From positions 1 to 64,000 of the forward strand of contig MU271164.1 in assembly GCA_021432605.1 (NCBI GenBank): a stretch of DNA of 64,000 nt, given 5' to 3'. Under the pieces are notes generated by a model. That model saw only the letters and a program-made list of their open reading frames with translations, had not been told where the DNA came from and ran no database searches. A program made the translations under genes and the position numbers. This DNA comes from Coniochaeta sp. PMI_546 (lineage: Eukaryota; Ascomycota; Sordariomycetes; Coniochaetales; Coniochaetaceae). Each line of letters starts with the position of its first letter. The first letter of the stretch is position 1. Shown here in pieces: positions 24,735-36,637 of this stretch.

Positions 24735-25317
24735 GATTTCGGTCAGGCTGGATTCAGCGGTGCGCTGGCCAACTCTAAAGCTTCTTCTTTCCTTCTCTGT
24801 GGTACCCTTCCTTTCTGTTATCAGTGGTAAAATTGAACGATATATACCATACGTACCAGTCTGCGTCGATGAGGGGAGGAGGACAATTGACAAAACGCTC
24901 AGTCCTTTTGTGACACGGCCATAGCGTGACATACACGTGTGACGGCCACCGCTCTAGGCCCAGGTAGGCATGGACAGTACAGTACCCTGTCGCACATCTC
25001 GCCGTTTGGACTGAGAGCTGAAAGACAGCCAATGTAGATTAGGGACTGATATGCAGGTCGCCAACAGCAAGCGATAATGCAGCGAACTCTGCGACTGGCC
25101 AATGGGATTTCGGCGGTTACGCTTCCGCAGCATCCGCGACCAGGTCGGAAGCGAGCGGACGGCATTGGTACCAGGAAAGGATAGGGCCGATCATGCCAGC
25201 GGCCCAAGCCGTCGTCGCAAACGACCGTGTGATGTAGACTTCCTGCTCGTGTCTTAATTGACCTCATCTTCTACAAATGGCGCTTCTTTCCTCGTTGCCG
25301 TCGGTGGATGAAGGTTG
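24735..25317. promoter_or_regulatory. Shared 583-bp divergent promoter region of two methyltransferase genes
   Basis: The interval separates the start codons of the O-methyltransferase (-) and the LaeA-like methyltransferase (+). No gene is seen in it. The head-to-head layout allows co-regulation. I did not find a clear palindromic operator. Confidence 0.5.
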
Positions 25318-26659
25318 ATGCTTAATTATTACGGAAAGGCACTTCCAATGGATTCGAAACAGCGATCACCGAGTGGTTCTCCGCGGAAAAGCCCAGCCTC
25401 CATGCGGGCTGCGGCTTCCCCAACCGAGAGGCAGAGCCAAAGCCCTCCGACTGCCGCCACCACAGGAACCGAGAATGCGATTGAAGCTGAGACCGAAGAG
25501 CACACGGCGGAGCATGAGGCCGAAGACGAAGACGAGGGTCTCGGGTCCGACGCGGCGTCATCGACGACAGCATCGGTATCTTCGAGCGTTCGCGACTACG
25601 TCTTCGAAAACAACCGGCGCTATCACCGGTACCAGGAGGGCCGCTACCTCATTCCCAACGACGAGCCCGAGCAGGAGCGTGAAGACATGAAGCACGCTAT
25701 GATTGTCAACGTGTGCGACGGACAGCTGCACTTTGCGCCCATCAGCAATCCCCAACGCATTCTCGACATTGGGACGGGAACAGGAATATGGGCAATTGAC
25801 AGCAAGTCACTCCCCTTCCATTACCATCGCGATGCACAGGTCGCAGACACCGTTTTCGTTTCGTTATGCTCCTATCACATCACCAGGTGGAAATCTGTGT
25901 GCCCGAATTGCTGACGCAGCCGTTCTGGTTGACAGTGGGCGACGAGTATCCAGGGGCTGAAGTTATCGGCATCGACCTGAGCCCGATACAGCCGAACTGG
26001 GTGCCGCCGAACGTGAAGTTCATGGTAGACGACGCCGAGGCGGAGTGGCTCTTTGGATCTGACACATTCGACTACGTCCATGCACGCTTCGTGTGTATGG
26101 CTATCAAGAACTGGCCGCGACTGCTGAGGAGAGCTTACGAGTAAGTGCTTCCCGGTCAGACCCTTGGCCAAATGGCTTTCGTAACCTAAAGCTCTCACGA
26201 CATAGTGCCATCAAACCGGGAGGCTGGATCGAACTCCAAGAGCTCCGGTTCGTTGTTGAGTGCGACGACGGCACCTGCCCCGCCGACTACGGCTACGGCC
26301 GCTTCGTCGACTATTGCATGGACGGCTTCCGCACCTTTGGCGTAGATCCACTAAGCATGGAGCGCAACGCGGAGCTGCTCCTCGAGGGTGGGTTCCAGGA
26401 CGTTCAAGAGAAGGTCTGGAAGGTGCCGATCGGTGTATGGCCCCGTGATCCGAAGCTCAAGAAGGTCGGGTTGTACAACCGCGCCATGTTGTACGACGCG
26501 CTGCAGGCGGTGTCGATGGCGCCACTCACGCGGGGTCTGAAGTGGTCTGCTGCCGAAGTCGAGGTTTTCCTCGGCACCGTCAGAAAGTCGCTGCTGGACT
26601 CGTCTATTCACACTTACCTCACATTTCATTCCGTGTATGGACAGAAGCCGACAGAGTAG
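25318..26659 (+). CDS. TAM-domain (LaeA-like) SAM-dependent methyltransferase
   Basis: Three exons, 25318-25801, 25936-26140 and 26206-26659, join to 380 codons plus TAG. An alternative start at 25348 (MDSKQRSPSGSP) has a better context and gives 370 residues. The N-terminal 85 residues are Ser/Pro-rich then acidic and probably disordered. The conserved fungal core follows: NRRYHRYQEGRYLIPNDE, then SAM motif I (ILDIGTGTGIWAIDM), GIDLSPIQP, FDYVHAR, the KPGGWIELQE strand and the C-terminal VYGQKP. This architecture is shared with LaeA and Velvet-interacting paralogues and with many uncharacterised fungal methyltransferases. The first intron is of the rare GC-AG type (donor GCAAGT at 25802); splicing there restores the expected Met-Gly-Asp-Glu-Tyr junction. 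Role inferred: nuclear or cytosolic methyltransferase, possibly regulatory; substrate unknown. Confidence 0.88.
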
Positions 26660-28229
26660 AGTCTTACCTGACAGACTATGAAGAGGTTCATGGGTGGAGG
26701 CTGGGCTGTCACTTTGTCTGGTTAGTAAATTCCGTTATTGAGGATAACCGGAATGCTTTTCACGACGGTATGCAGATTTCTTCTACGGTGACAGAATCCC
26801 AACAAAACGGTCAACGGGGGGCCAAGCTGGACAGTACGGCAATCTCAACTCCACAGACCGCTGTCGGTGTCAACCAACTAATCATTCTGACCTGGTAGTT
26901 GTGATGCTTTCTCTCGCTTTGCGGCTGCTTAGGTGAGCACAGTTATGTCAAAAAGCTTATATAAGGTAGGACATGCTGCCTATAGTCTACATTACAGCTC
27001 TGGGAAAGAAGGGCGTGGACGCGGGGAAGTATCTGCATTTGACAGTCGTTAAATGGAGAAAAGGTATCGAGAGTATGGTGATGTGCCATACTACTATAGA
27101 ACGATTGCCGAGACGGCCAAGATTCAACACGAAGTATGTATGAGAATCGGAACTTTTCACTATGGCACAAGGGGAAGACACTTAGGCTGGCCGTGCTCAC
27201 TAGCAGTCTCTGTGAGGGGTTCAGAAGCATGATTGACCAAATTAGGAATGCCACTACGCATCACTTACGACAACATCCATCCCTGAATCTTAGGGACAAT
27301 GTCCTTCTTGGCGCTATCAAGGTGGCCTGATGAACGCACTGTCAACTCTAAGCTCTTTTTGGCCAGCTCCATCATTTAGAAGACAAGCCAACGCAAGATG
27401 ATCGGCTGGCGTAGTATGGCTCAGGGAAATATTGATGAACCCGATGTTGCAAAAGTGCCGAAGTCGAGAAAAGCAAAAGTTCACGGCAACCCTGATTGCC
27501 ATCCTTGTCGTGTTCTCCCTCTCGATCACCTTGACCTGTGGTCCAAGGGAATGCCGCATCGTTGCAAATGCATATAAGAGATATAACAAATGTAAATAAA
27601 AGAACCATGCTCCAAATCGTACTCATCACACAAGTACCGAAAAAGAAGACCAACCCGCGAGACCTTGAATCAAGTACAGGCTCAACTGATATGGACATCT
27701 AGAAGTTGGCGGCAGCTTCTAGAATTTCTCGCACATAGCAATGAACAGACGAGAACTCGTTGTGTTGATTAAAATTGCAGAAGATATCATCTGCTTGGGG
27801 ACTTGGGAATGGTGAGAGTCGACAAAGAATGTTAGAACCACAAGAAGGGGAAGAGTGACAAAAGTCCGAGTTCCATGTGAGCAGAAAACGGCAAAATACT
27901 TCCAGTGATGAGTCTACCTCATCTGAATGGGAAAGAACAGAGATTTAGCTTGCGGACTATGAGATGTGCCTTTGTGTGGCTTGGGTTTTCATGGTTGACA
28001 CGGTCGTGAGTTTTTCATCGGTGACTCTATCTCGACGGCAAAGGACGGATCATGGCTCATTGGACAATTCAAGTTTGGATGTCTGATTGTACACTGAACT
28101 GTCACTGATAAGTCCATCTCTCCAAAGCCTCTTTACCAGAATGCTCCAATATTGGTCCTAACACAGTATACCATGCAATCCTGATCTCGAGGTAAAGTGA
28201 CCTTCTAAAGCTAAGAACTGAACTGACCC
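26660..28229. other. 1.6 kb intergenic, no supported gene
   Basis: Only short overlapping frames on both strands. It includes the 3' flanks of the two converging genes on either side. Confidence 0.6.
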
Positions 28230-31213
28230 CTAATCAGCATACCCATTAGAAACAAGCCACTCCTTGAGCACCTCCGCATCCCGGGCGCGGTACGCCGCCC
28301 GCCCCCGGATCTTGTCCTTGACCGTCTCCAGCGTGCGATCGAAGCCCTTTGTGCTCCGCCTGGAGAAGAAGTCCTCGATGTCGGCCAGGGTCTCGAAGTC
28401 GCTGAACTTGGGCAGCGAGACCATGACCATGCGGTCCATCAGGATCGGGTTGCCGCCCAGCTTCGCCTCCAGCTCGTCCCAGTGGTCGCGCATGTACCTC
28501 CACAGGAGGCCGCGGGCCTCGCGATTCGACGAGATGGAGGCCGCCAGGTGGTGCATGTCGCCCGCGGGCACGGAGTCGGAGGCCGCGGCGGGCGGCGAGA
28601 TGTTGAAGAGGAAGGGGAGCACGGCCGAGGCGGCCACGTCGGCGTCGGGGACCTGCCCGATCGCGGTCAGGCAGATCTCCTTGCCGTCGATGGCCGGGGT
28701 GGAGTACCATTCCTTCTTGAGGAAGGAGACGGCGCCTGCTGGGTCGGCACGGATGGCGGCGCGGTAGACTGGGGAGCGGAGATCCGCGTGGATCGGGGTT
28801 GACGAGGACTTGTAGGCGTCGAAGAGGGAAAGGGCTTTGGCGTTTGCCCTAGGTGGTGTTAGCTTGGGCGTATTGATAGATCCGAACAGGGAAGATTAAC
28901 TTACTCTTCGTGACCGTTGACAACAGCAGTCAGAAGCAACCTCTTTCTCAAAAGGGTCTTGTTGTAATCCTCTCCAGCAACGGGCTCCCACCCAACTTGC
29001 TTCAAGCCGTTCTCGATCAGCTGCAGGGTGAACTTCTGCAGACCGCCCTGGATTTGCTTGTCGTCACCGAAGATGGACTTGATCTGGCCAATAGCATCAA
29101 GAGCCTGGTTTAGGACGCGCACGTGCGTCTCATTCTTGAATCCCTGGACAAAAGACAGAAGTGCCGGAGTGGTGCCATAGCCAGCAAAGGCGATTTCGGC
29201 GGCTGACCCGGTGATGAAGATCTTGTCCTCCACAGTCAGCTTGTCAAGCTGAGTTCCGAGTTTTTGCAGACGCTCGGGCGGATAGTTCACACGGTAGAAG
29301 GCCGTGGCGCCCGCGTTCAGAACGTAGAAGTCATCATCGACGCCGCGAATGGTATACTCTTTCGTAGTCATCGAGGAGGGGGCTCCATCGTCAACTACAC
29401 CGTTTTTTCCACGAAGCGCAAACGGCACCCACCAGGTGGTCTCGTCTTCCGTGGCCTTGACATCGCCGGTAGAGAGGAAGCGAGACTGCTTGATGGTGAT
29501 CTCTTTCGACTCCTTGTTCTCAGTCACGGTGAGCACCGGGAAGCCAACCTTCTGTACCCAGTCGCGCATGAGGCTGTTGACATCTTGGCCCGATGCCTCG
29601 CTCAAGGACGACCACAGATCCTCCGTCTGGGCATTGCCGTAGGCATGCTTCTTCAGATAGATGGCAATGCCCTTGAGGAAGGTCTTGATACCCAGATGCG
29701 AAGCCAACATGCGGATGATGGAGCAACCCTTCAGATAGCTGATTTTGTCAAAGATCTGGTTCACGTCAAGTGCATCACGCACGGTAACCTGGATGGGGTG
29801 GCTGGACCGGACGGCATCAAGCTGGAAGGCTGCGCTGTGGCCCTCTTCGACAAACTGCGCCCACACCTCCCAGTCCGGATGGATGGCATCTGTTGCCAGC
29901 CAGCCCGCCCACGTCGCAAATCCTTCATTAAGCCACAGATCTCGCCACCAGTCCATGGTGACGAGGTTGCCGAACCACTGATGAGCCAACTCTACACGGA
30001 AGATATCGTCGTTAGATTCGTGGCACCGGAAAGCGATCACGGGCCGGGGTGGAGACTTACCGTGAGCAACTGGCAGTGGGGCCGGGTGAGGCCGTGTTAG
30101 TAATCCACTATTATGAGACGCGGCCCGGTCGTTGAAAACTTACCCACGTACGCAATGCGGTTCTTGTACCGACTGTCTGACAGCTTCTCGTCGAACAGGA
30201 TGGCCGTAAGGCGATATGTTACGAGACCCCAGTTCTCCCTGTTCACTGTGTTAATAGGTGCCCTATCCAGTGGATAATAGTGGGCAAGCGGATGGGCTCA
30301 CATGGCTCCATGCGTGAACTCATGGACAGCAAGGATATCGCTCTTCGGGAGAGGGTAGTCGATATCGAACTGCTCTGAGAAGTAGTCGATGATCTTCGGT
30401 GCGTGCTCCAGGGCCCAGCGACCCTGCTCCTTCAGCCCGCGGGTCGTGTACACCCTGACGGGCAGCTGCTTGCCGTTGTACCGGCGTTCGGTGAAAGCCT
30501 CGATATACTCGAAGTCGCCGACGGCCCAGGCGAGAAGGTAGGTGCTCATAATGGGCGTGGTTTCAAAGGTGACCAGCTTCTTGTCAGAACCGACAGGCGT
30601 CGTCTCCTTCTCGGGCATATTGGAGAGGGCGACCTGGTCGGCAGGTATCTCGATGGAGAGATTGAAGGTGGCCTTGAGGTTCGGCTCGTCGAAACAGGGG
30701 AAGGCACGGCGAGCGTCACATGCTTCGAACTGGGTGCTCGTCATGTAGTGGAACTCGTCATCGTGGGGCACGCTGGCTGCTGGTGTCACTACCGGCTTGT
30801 ACTGGGCTCTGTAGAAGCCTGCCATATCATGGTTGATGATGCCGGTGAAGCCGATGGCGAGAGTAGCCTTGGCGCTGGGCTGAATCTCCTCCGGGAAGGT
30901 GATGGTCGACCGCTGCTTCTGCGTGTCGTCAGAGAACGTGGTGGACTCCCATTCTCCTTGGCCTTTCCCGGACTCCGAGACGAGCTTAGCAGACGTCAAC
31001 TTCAGCTCAAGAGTGTTGAGAGTGATGTCCTTGGTCGGCTTGACCAGCTCTCCGGCGATGCTAGGGTCTTGTTAGTACGCATTCGAGCGTCTCTTGATAG
31101 AGAACTCACGTCACTGTGCCCTTGTAGGACCAGTTGCCGAAGTCAAGGTCCTTGATGACAAGGTCATAGTGACTCGGCTTGAAGTTGTCTGGGAGGATAT
31201 CTCTGTCTGCCAT
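28230..31213 (-). CDS. M1-family zinc aminopeptidase (Ape2/Aap1-like)
   Basis: Six exons read right to left: 31213-31110, 31060-30302, 30238-30144, 30069-30061 (only 9 nt), 29991-28905, 28848-28230. They join to 890 codons plus stop, the usual length of yeast Ape2/Aap1 and mammalian puromycin-sensitive aminopeptidase. The order fits the family: N-terminal beta-sandwich domain, exopeptidase motif GAMEN at 286-290 (split by an intron), zinc motif HELAH at 322-326 and third zinc ligand Glu345 in WLNEGFATW, then the C-terminal helical domain. It removes N-terminal residues from peptides in the cytosol or, in some fungi, the vacuole or periplasm. No signal peptide is seen. The zinc motif is assembled from three exons: the 9-nt micro-exon gives Val-Ala-His plus the first base of the Glu codon. 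Intron 3 carries a perfect TACTAAC branch site, which supports the micro-exon. Confidence 0.95.
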
Positions 31214-32522
31214 GGCCGCACTTGCTTGTATTGCTCGGCCTTGATCTAGGGGTGATGGAATGGAACAGATGAGACGTCAAGTTAAGCTTGGTCAACAGAC
31301 TTGTGGTGTGGGGAAGCTAAAGAGCTTGTTGATGATGATGAGAGCTTTAAGAGACCCTGAGATAGCGGGGCATGGAAGATGGTGAAGACTGAAGAGGGGC
31401 CAGAGTGGGGTGTCTCAAGACATTTAAAGTACTGTAAAATCATCACACCGTCGATCCGCCGTGTGTAACCGCAACCAGGGCAACAATTGCATGTGCCAAT
31501 TGCAAAGATGGGTAGCATGGTGGTCCGAAGGAGCCAAGGGGAGCCAGGGCGTGGCTATGACACACGAGCAGCGCAAGGCCGAAGACAGGACAATGCAAAC
31601 TCCACGGCATTACGCCCGATGAGGAAACAATGCTAAAGCAACGGCGAAAGCAGAGAAGGCAGATTGGAGTGTGTAGGATTGTGCACAAAAGCACAGTGCT
31701 AGGCCCCTTGGAGCTTGCAAGTGCCCTGCATGCCGAAACTTCCGTAGAGATCCGCTCGAATGTAGTTGATCTAGTCTAGTAGTCAAGTCGCCCAGTCGTC
31801 TAATCGTCCCGTCGTCTTATCGTATAATCGTTCTTTCAGTCTCGTAGTTTCGCCATGCCTGTATCCTGGCATGTTATGTTGAGGTAGACAAGGTTGTCGT
31901 AATGGAGCAATGTCATATCTTACATCTTCACAGTGAAAGGTCCACGCATCAGCATCACCACCTCTAAACGTCAATGCGTATATATCAAGCAAGTAGTCGT
32001 CATCAATATTGAATTCATTTCATGTCGCTGTACGTGAACCAGCAAATATCATCTCCAGCCCCGCCCTCATGCTCATCATAAAAAGCAAAACGCTGCGAGC
32101 GAAACAAGCAAACCCGTCCAATCCTCAGCAAGCGTCCCGTAGCCATGTCATGCTCGTTAAGAGATACTGACGCGCACAATGTCCCGTGTTCGACCGATAC
32201 GCCCAGAAAAGCAGTAAAAGGAAAGCAGTATACCCGTACCCAAGCCAAACCATCTGTCCCCGAGTTCCCATAGACTATACCATTAGCCAGCACGGCAATA
32301 CCCTGCCGTCTCCATGATGCCCACCGCCCGCGAGGACAGTGTAATGCCCAAATGTAGTCCAGTATGCAGATGAAACGAGCGAAAAGAAATGAAAACATGG
32401 GCGAAGACATGCCCTACGATCGAATGCCTTGTTTAGGCAGCCTCGACCGGCATCCACAGTCTCCCAAAACCGACAAATATGCATAAATGCCGAGCATGTT
32501 GCCTAGCTCAATTGTGCCCGAA
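31214..32522. other. 1.3 kb intergenic: aminopeptidase promoter side and 3' flank of the SOK1-like gene
   Basis: No supported gene. A minus-strand frame at 32015-32410 has no family likeness and probably lies in the 3' untranslated region of the gene to the right. Confidence 0.6.
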
Positions 32523-35500
32523 TCAGGGTGTCCTAGTCGACCGAGAAGCCCCAGCAACCTGGCCTTCCTCCTTCTCAACCTTGTCAGCAACAGCCTCCCA
32601 CCAAGCGCCGTGGGTGTCTCTGTCAACGGCACCAACCCGTGTCATCTCATCAACCATGTCGCGAACCCTGTCCACGAACTCAGCCAGCCCCAGACCAGCG
32701 AGCTTCTCGCCAGCCGTGCTGGTAGCCTTGACCTTCTCGCTCGCGCTCGCGGCAGTCAAGCGGCCAAGGACATAGGTTCTCAGACGACTGAGCAAAAGGC
32801 GTAGAACCGGCTCCCGTGGTTGGTCTCCGTCCGCAGTTGAGGCTGCCGCTTCCGCACTGGCAGCCACGCACTTGGTGACAAGCGCGCGGAGATGGGTCTT
32901 GGTCGCTGCGGGCATAGAGCGGCCTGCCTCCAGCGCTGCCATTACGCCCTCCACAGTCGCTTCTGGGCCCTGTTCGGCCTCCAGGACGGTGAAGATGCGT
33001 CCCGCCTCCATCTTCCAGGGAGCCCGGACGTCGCGCTTGAGGAGATTCTTGCACTGCAGCAGGATGGCGCCCGCCGTGACGATGCGGCGCGTCATTTGGC
33101 CAGCGCGCTGGACGCGCTTGAAATCCAGGAGCAGCATTTCCGGCATTTCCGCCTCGGAGATGGGCCTGGTCTGTGTGTATACGTCCACTAGCATCTGCAG
33201 ATAGATGCGGTCCGCGCTGGGCCTCGACCGTGGGTGGTTGACGGCTTCCGGGTCTCGACGTGCGACCTCGGCGTAGACCTTCTGGCGTGCAGCTCGCCAT
33301 GCCGCTTCAGCGGCTGGAAGGCTGTAGGTGCTCGCCTCCATAGTAGCGGCGAACGCCTTGTTCTCGTATGATGTCGCCGACTCGATGAGCTGCGGTGCTG
33401 CGAGCTGAAGCAAATAGTTTGCGTAGTCGCTCAGCATGATGTCGATGAAACCCAGGAGAGCTTCCAGTCTGTCGACGTAGTTGCCCTGGCTCAATTTATT
33501 TTCAACCAAGTCCTTGAGCTCTTCGTCTCGCACCGGCGCACACAGTTTCGGCAGCAGAGACGCCATGGACTGGAAGAACTTTTCATACGAGAAGCTGCCT
33601 GTCACAAATTGCTGATGCGCGACCTCGGTGTCGAGTAGTTCCGCAATGAAAGTATGCATCGAGTTGCCGGGTTTGACTAGGCGCTGCAGCTTCTCCCGGA
33701 TATACTTCGCAACCTCGAGAAGAAGAAAGAAATGGGCGTCCTGGTTCTCCGGCTGCATCGTTGCGCGCATCTCCCGAAACAGGGGCTGTAGCAGGTGCTC
33801 CTGCTGCTCCCTGTACTCGTCTGCTGCTATCCGGAATTCCTTGTTGATCGCTAGCTCATGAACCACTGTCCTGTTATCTGGCAACAAGCCCGAGAACTTT
33901 CCGGCATGTACACTGACCGGCGCAGCCTGAGCTCCTCGAGACGGAGTGGCCGGTGGCGTAGGCATTTGCGTCGTAACTGCGGGAGCATTGTTATCTTTGG
34001 CTCCGCCGAGATCGCTCATCTCGGCTTCAGTGGACATTGAGTGATCCGCGATGCGCGGTTTCATGTCGCCGGTGAGCTTCTTTTGCCGCGCCTTCCGGGC
34101 CTTCTTGACGGCTTCGAAGACGAGTTTCTTGCCTTGTTGCGGGCCGGCAAGCTTCTTGATCCGAACCATCAACATGAGCTGGTTTTCTTGGATACTCTGC
34201 CGGTAGACCTCGTCAACGGAGCCGTCCGTATTCTCCTTGACAGTGTGCAAAATGGCGTCGAGCTCGACAAACTGCATGACCATCACCTCGACTAGAGAGT
34301 TGGAGTCTCGTGCTTTCCACGCAATGAAGGCATTGTAGAAGGCCGCGTACTCCTCTAACAGGGACTGCAGTAGTGTTGGAGGCGGGGTGTAGTTATTAGA
34401 CGCAGTCAAACGCGATAGGATATTCTCGAACGAGATCAAGAGGTCTCTAGCTTTGCCAACCAGGTCCTGTATGTGCGGGTTAGCAAGATCTTCTCGCGCA
34501 ATTGGCGTCACCGGGGCTGCCCCAACCTGCTCCTGTTCTCCCTTGCCCTGCTTATTGCTGAGAACCTGAGCAGGATGCCCCAGGATGAGAAACGCGCTCA
34601 AGAATGTCCGCACAGCAGCCATTTCGTTGACAGATCCAGTGTCTCCTTCCCTGAGGCCGCAGACCCGCAGAATGCGAGCGGTCATCATCAGGACCTTCTC
34701 TTGGGCGAGAAGCTCTGTCACCTTCTCGAAAGACGTCTCGCGGACGCCTTCGATCGTGAGCCCGAGCTCCAAGAACTCAGCGACGGCCTTCTTCTTCCGA
34801 AGAGCTATCCACCACCCCTTGATCTTCGATGCGGCGACGTCCTCAGACATGGGGGTCGATTCCCTCTCTTTGATCTCCTCCTCCACTTCAGGCATAACCT
34901 CGACCAGCGCAGGTTTGCGCGTGTTCATGCTATGGGTTCTCTCGCGACCCTTCGCCTTGGCAGAGTTGCGGTTCCGCAGCTCCTCCCTCCTGCGCTCAGC
35001 CTCGGCCAGGCGCTCCTCCATCTGCAGCCTCATCTTGCGGAGGTCTTGCTCCCTCTTCTCCTTCATGTTCTCGGCCACAGCCTTTGCCCTCTTGACTTCC
35101 TCGGCGCACGTGGCAGCAATCTCGGCCAGGTTACGCTCTCGAGCCTGGGCTACAGCGATGGCGCGTTCCTCGCTGGCTGTGATATCTCTAGTCGCGGCCT
35201 TGACGAGGGCGGCCCGCAGGCGGACTTTCTCGGCATGTGCGGCGCGATCGGCGAGCCGTGCCTTGCGGTCCTCGAGTATGGAAGCGCGGCGCAGATGCTG
35301 GGCGACGTATTTGCTCTGCGGCCCATCGGCACGCAAACTGGCACCGTGGGAAGATCGTGAATGGGCTGATGAGATACTGTTGCGCCGCGACGAGGCAGCG
35401 CTATCCCTTCGGCGTGTCTGGTTCGTCGGACGGTAGAAAAGCCGAGCCGCGATATGCGGGGGAGGGGGATAGACTTGGGGGTCGGCCTCCTCTTGGTCTG

Positions 35501-35663
35501 GTTCGTTCTCCATGGCGCCGTCGAGAGTAGGCTCCTCATCTGGAGGCATTGACATGTCGTCCATTGTATCTTGTGTAGCTGTGGAGAGAGATTCCAAAGG
35601 CTCTTGCAGTGTTGGAGAGACTCCGTTCAGGTCAAGGGATGTTCGGCGCATGGCATCGGCCAT
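32523..35663 (-). CDS. SOK1-like protein with Tcp11 domain and degenerate IQ motif
   Basis: Single exon of 1046 codons. Residues 1-120 are disordered, acidic then Ser/Arg-rich. About 120-240 form a long charged coiled coil (Glu, Arg, Ala and Lys heptads). Near 283 the string KIKGWWIALRKKK looks like a degenerate IQ calmodulin-binding segment, and the T-complex 11 (Tcp11) domain occupies most of about 380-960. Yeast Sok1, of this family, suppresses loss of cAMP-dependent protein kinase; mammalian TCP11 acts on the same pathway in sperm. A role next to cAMP/PKA signalling is therefore inferred from the family. The start is the first ATG of an uninterrupted frame. The gene stands apart with about 1 kb of non-coding DNA on each side. 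Confidence 0.88.
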   Translation of the reverse strand: MADAMRRTSLDLNGVSPTLQEPLESLSTATQDTMDDMSMPPDEEPTLDGAMENEPDQEEADPQVYPPPPHIAARLFYRPTNQTRRRDSAASSRRNSISSAHSRSSHGASLRADGPQSKYVAQHLRRASILEDRKARLADRAAHAEKVRLRAALVKAATRDITASEERAIAVAQARERNLAEIAATCAEEVKRAKAVAENMKEKREQDLRKMRLQMEERLAEAERRREELRNRNSAKAKGRERTHSMNTRKPALVEVMPEVEEEIKERESTPMSEDVAASKIKGWWIALRKKKAVAEFLELGLTIEGVRETSFEKVTELLAQEKVLMMTARILRVCGLREGDTGSVNEMAAVRTFLSAFLILGHPAQVLSNKQGKGEQEQVGAAPVTPIAREDLANPHIQDLVGKARDLLISFENILSRLTASNNYTPPPTLLQSLLEEYAAFYNAFIAWKARDSNSLVEVMVMQFVELDAILHTVKENTDGSVDEVYRQSIQENQLMLMVRIKKLAGPQQGKKLVFEAVKKARKARQKKLTGDMKPRIADHSMSTEAEMSDLGGAKDNNAPAVTTQMPTPPATPSRGAQAAPVSVHAGKFSGLLPDNRTVVHELAINKEFRIAADEYREQQEHLLQPLFREMRATMQPENQDAHFFLLLEVAKYIREKLQRLVKPGNSMHTFIAELLDTEVAHQQFVTGSFSYEKFFQSMASLLPKLCAPVRDEELKDLVENKLSQGNYVDRLEALLGFIDIMLSDYANYLLQLAAPQLIESATSYENKAFAATMEASTYSLPAAEAAWRAARQKVYAEVARRDPEAVNHPRSRPSADRIYLQMLVDVYTQTRPISEAEMPEMLLLDFKRVQRAGQMTRRIVTAGAILLQCKNLLKRDVRAPWKMEAGRIFTVLEAEQGPEATVEGVMAALEAGRSMPAATKTHLRALVTKCVAASAEAAASTADGDQPREPVLRLLLSRLRTYVLGRLTAASASEKVKATSTAGEKLAGLGLAEFVDRVRDMVDEMTRVGAVDRDTHGAWWEAVADKVEKEEGQVAGASRSTRTP

Positions 35664-36637
35664 TCGAACGGTGGTCTCAGAAGCGTGTCGTGGGGAAGGC
35701 GATTGGAAACCAGGAAGCGTGGTAACAGAGAAATTGCGGACGATGCTACACTCTACAAGTATGTATAGGCTTCTCTAATGCGATTTTGGGGTATATGGTG
35801 TCTCAAAGGTGTATGTGTATGTGGTGATATCCGATGCGTAGAAGATGGGAACGGTGCTGATAGGAACCACCGGAAAACAACAAGTCTAGGGTTGGGGAAG
35901 GTCCTGGACTGGGAAAGAAATATTCTAACGATGGGCGACGAAGAAGAAGCTGATTAATAGTCTGAACGACTGCTATCTCTCCGAATGCGTCGAGACGAAG
36001 GAAGGGAGAAATTGTATGTGTAGACGGCGAAGTGAAGGTGAGCCGTTCCCGTCGGCGGATGGGCGTGGCGTTGGAATGGGAAAGTCGAGAATGCGAGGAT
36101 GACTGAAGGTCGAATTATGGAAGGCTGGGGAATGCGGCAGAGATGACGGAAAGTGGAGCCCTGCATTGGCAATCATCCGCACCAAGGATTCGAATCTGAA
36201 TCGCGCTAGTGTCTTTTTGGACTAGCCAAACATCTGTCACTTCCAGGTTGCTCATCCCAAAACATCGAGTCAGGAACAATCTTGACCCTCAAATCAAGTC
36301 AAAGTAATAAACCCTCCCTCTGCCCCTTCATCTCAAGATGATGTAAGTGATAGTAGGACAATGAGTTTATCAGTCTACTATAGCTAGATTCAATTATATC
36401 CTGGGGAATGTCTCTGAGGCAGTCACTCTAAACCGAAATGCCTGTCACGTGATGTGCTTCAGCTTTACCAAGCGGTCAGTTGCCGCCAGCTGGCTCTGGT
36501 GACAGAATACGGAATACGACTTCAGCTTCAATGGGCGATATATTAACCCCCGCGTCACGCAGCTGAGATGCGCTACTTTTCCATAGTCTGCGTCGACCTG
36601 TGCTAGTCAATGCCAACAGAGACTTAAATCAGCGGCA
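35664..36637. promoter_or_regulatory. 974-bp divergent intergenic region
   Basis: Lies between the start codons of the SOK1-like gene (-) and the oxygenase gene (+) and so holds both promoters. Pyrimidine-rich and repetitive short motifs occur, but no gene and no clear operator. Confidence 0.6.

Noticed and set aside
28301-28802. Plus-strand frames opposite the 3' exon of the aminopeptidase
   Set aside because: They follow the codon pattern of the minus-strand gene and have no homology I recognise.
32015-32410. 131-codon minus-strand frame
   Set aside because: No family likeness; it lies just downstream of the SOK1-like gene and fits its 3' untranslated region.
34473-35436. Long plus-strand frames opposite the SOK1-like gene
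   Set aside because: Antisense shadows of the coiled-coil coding sequence.
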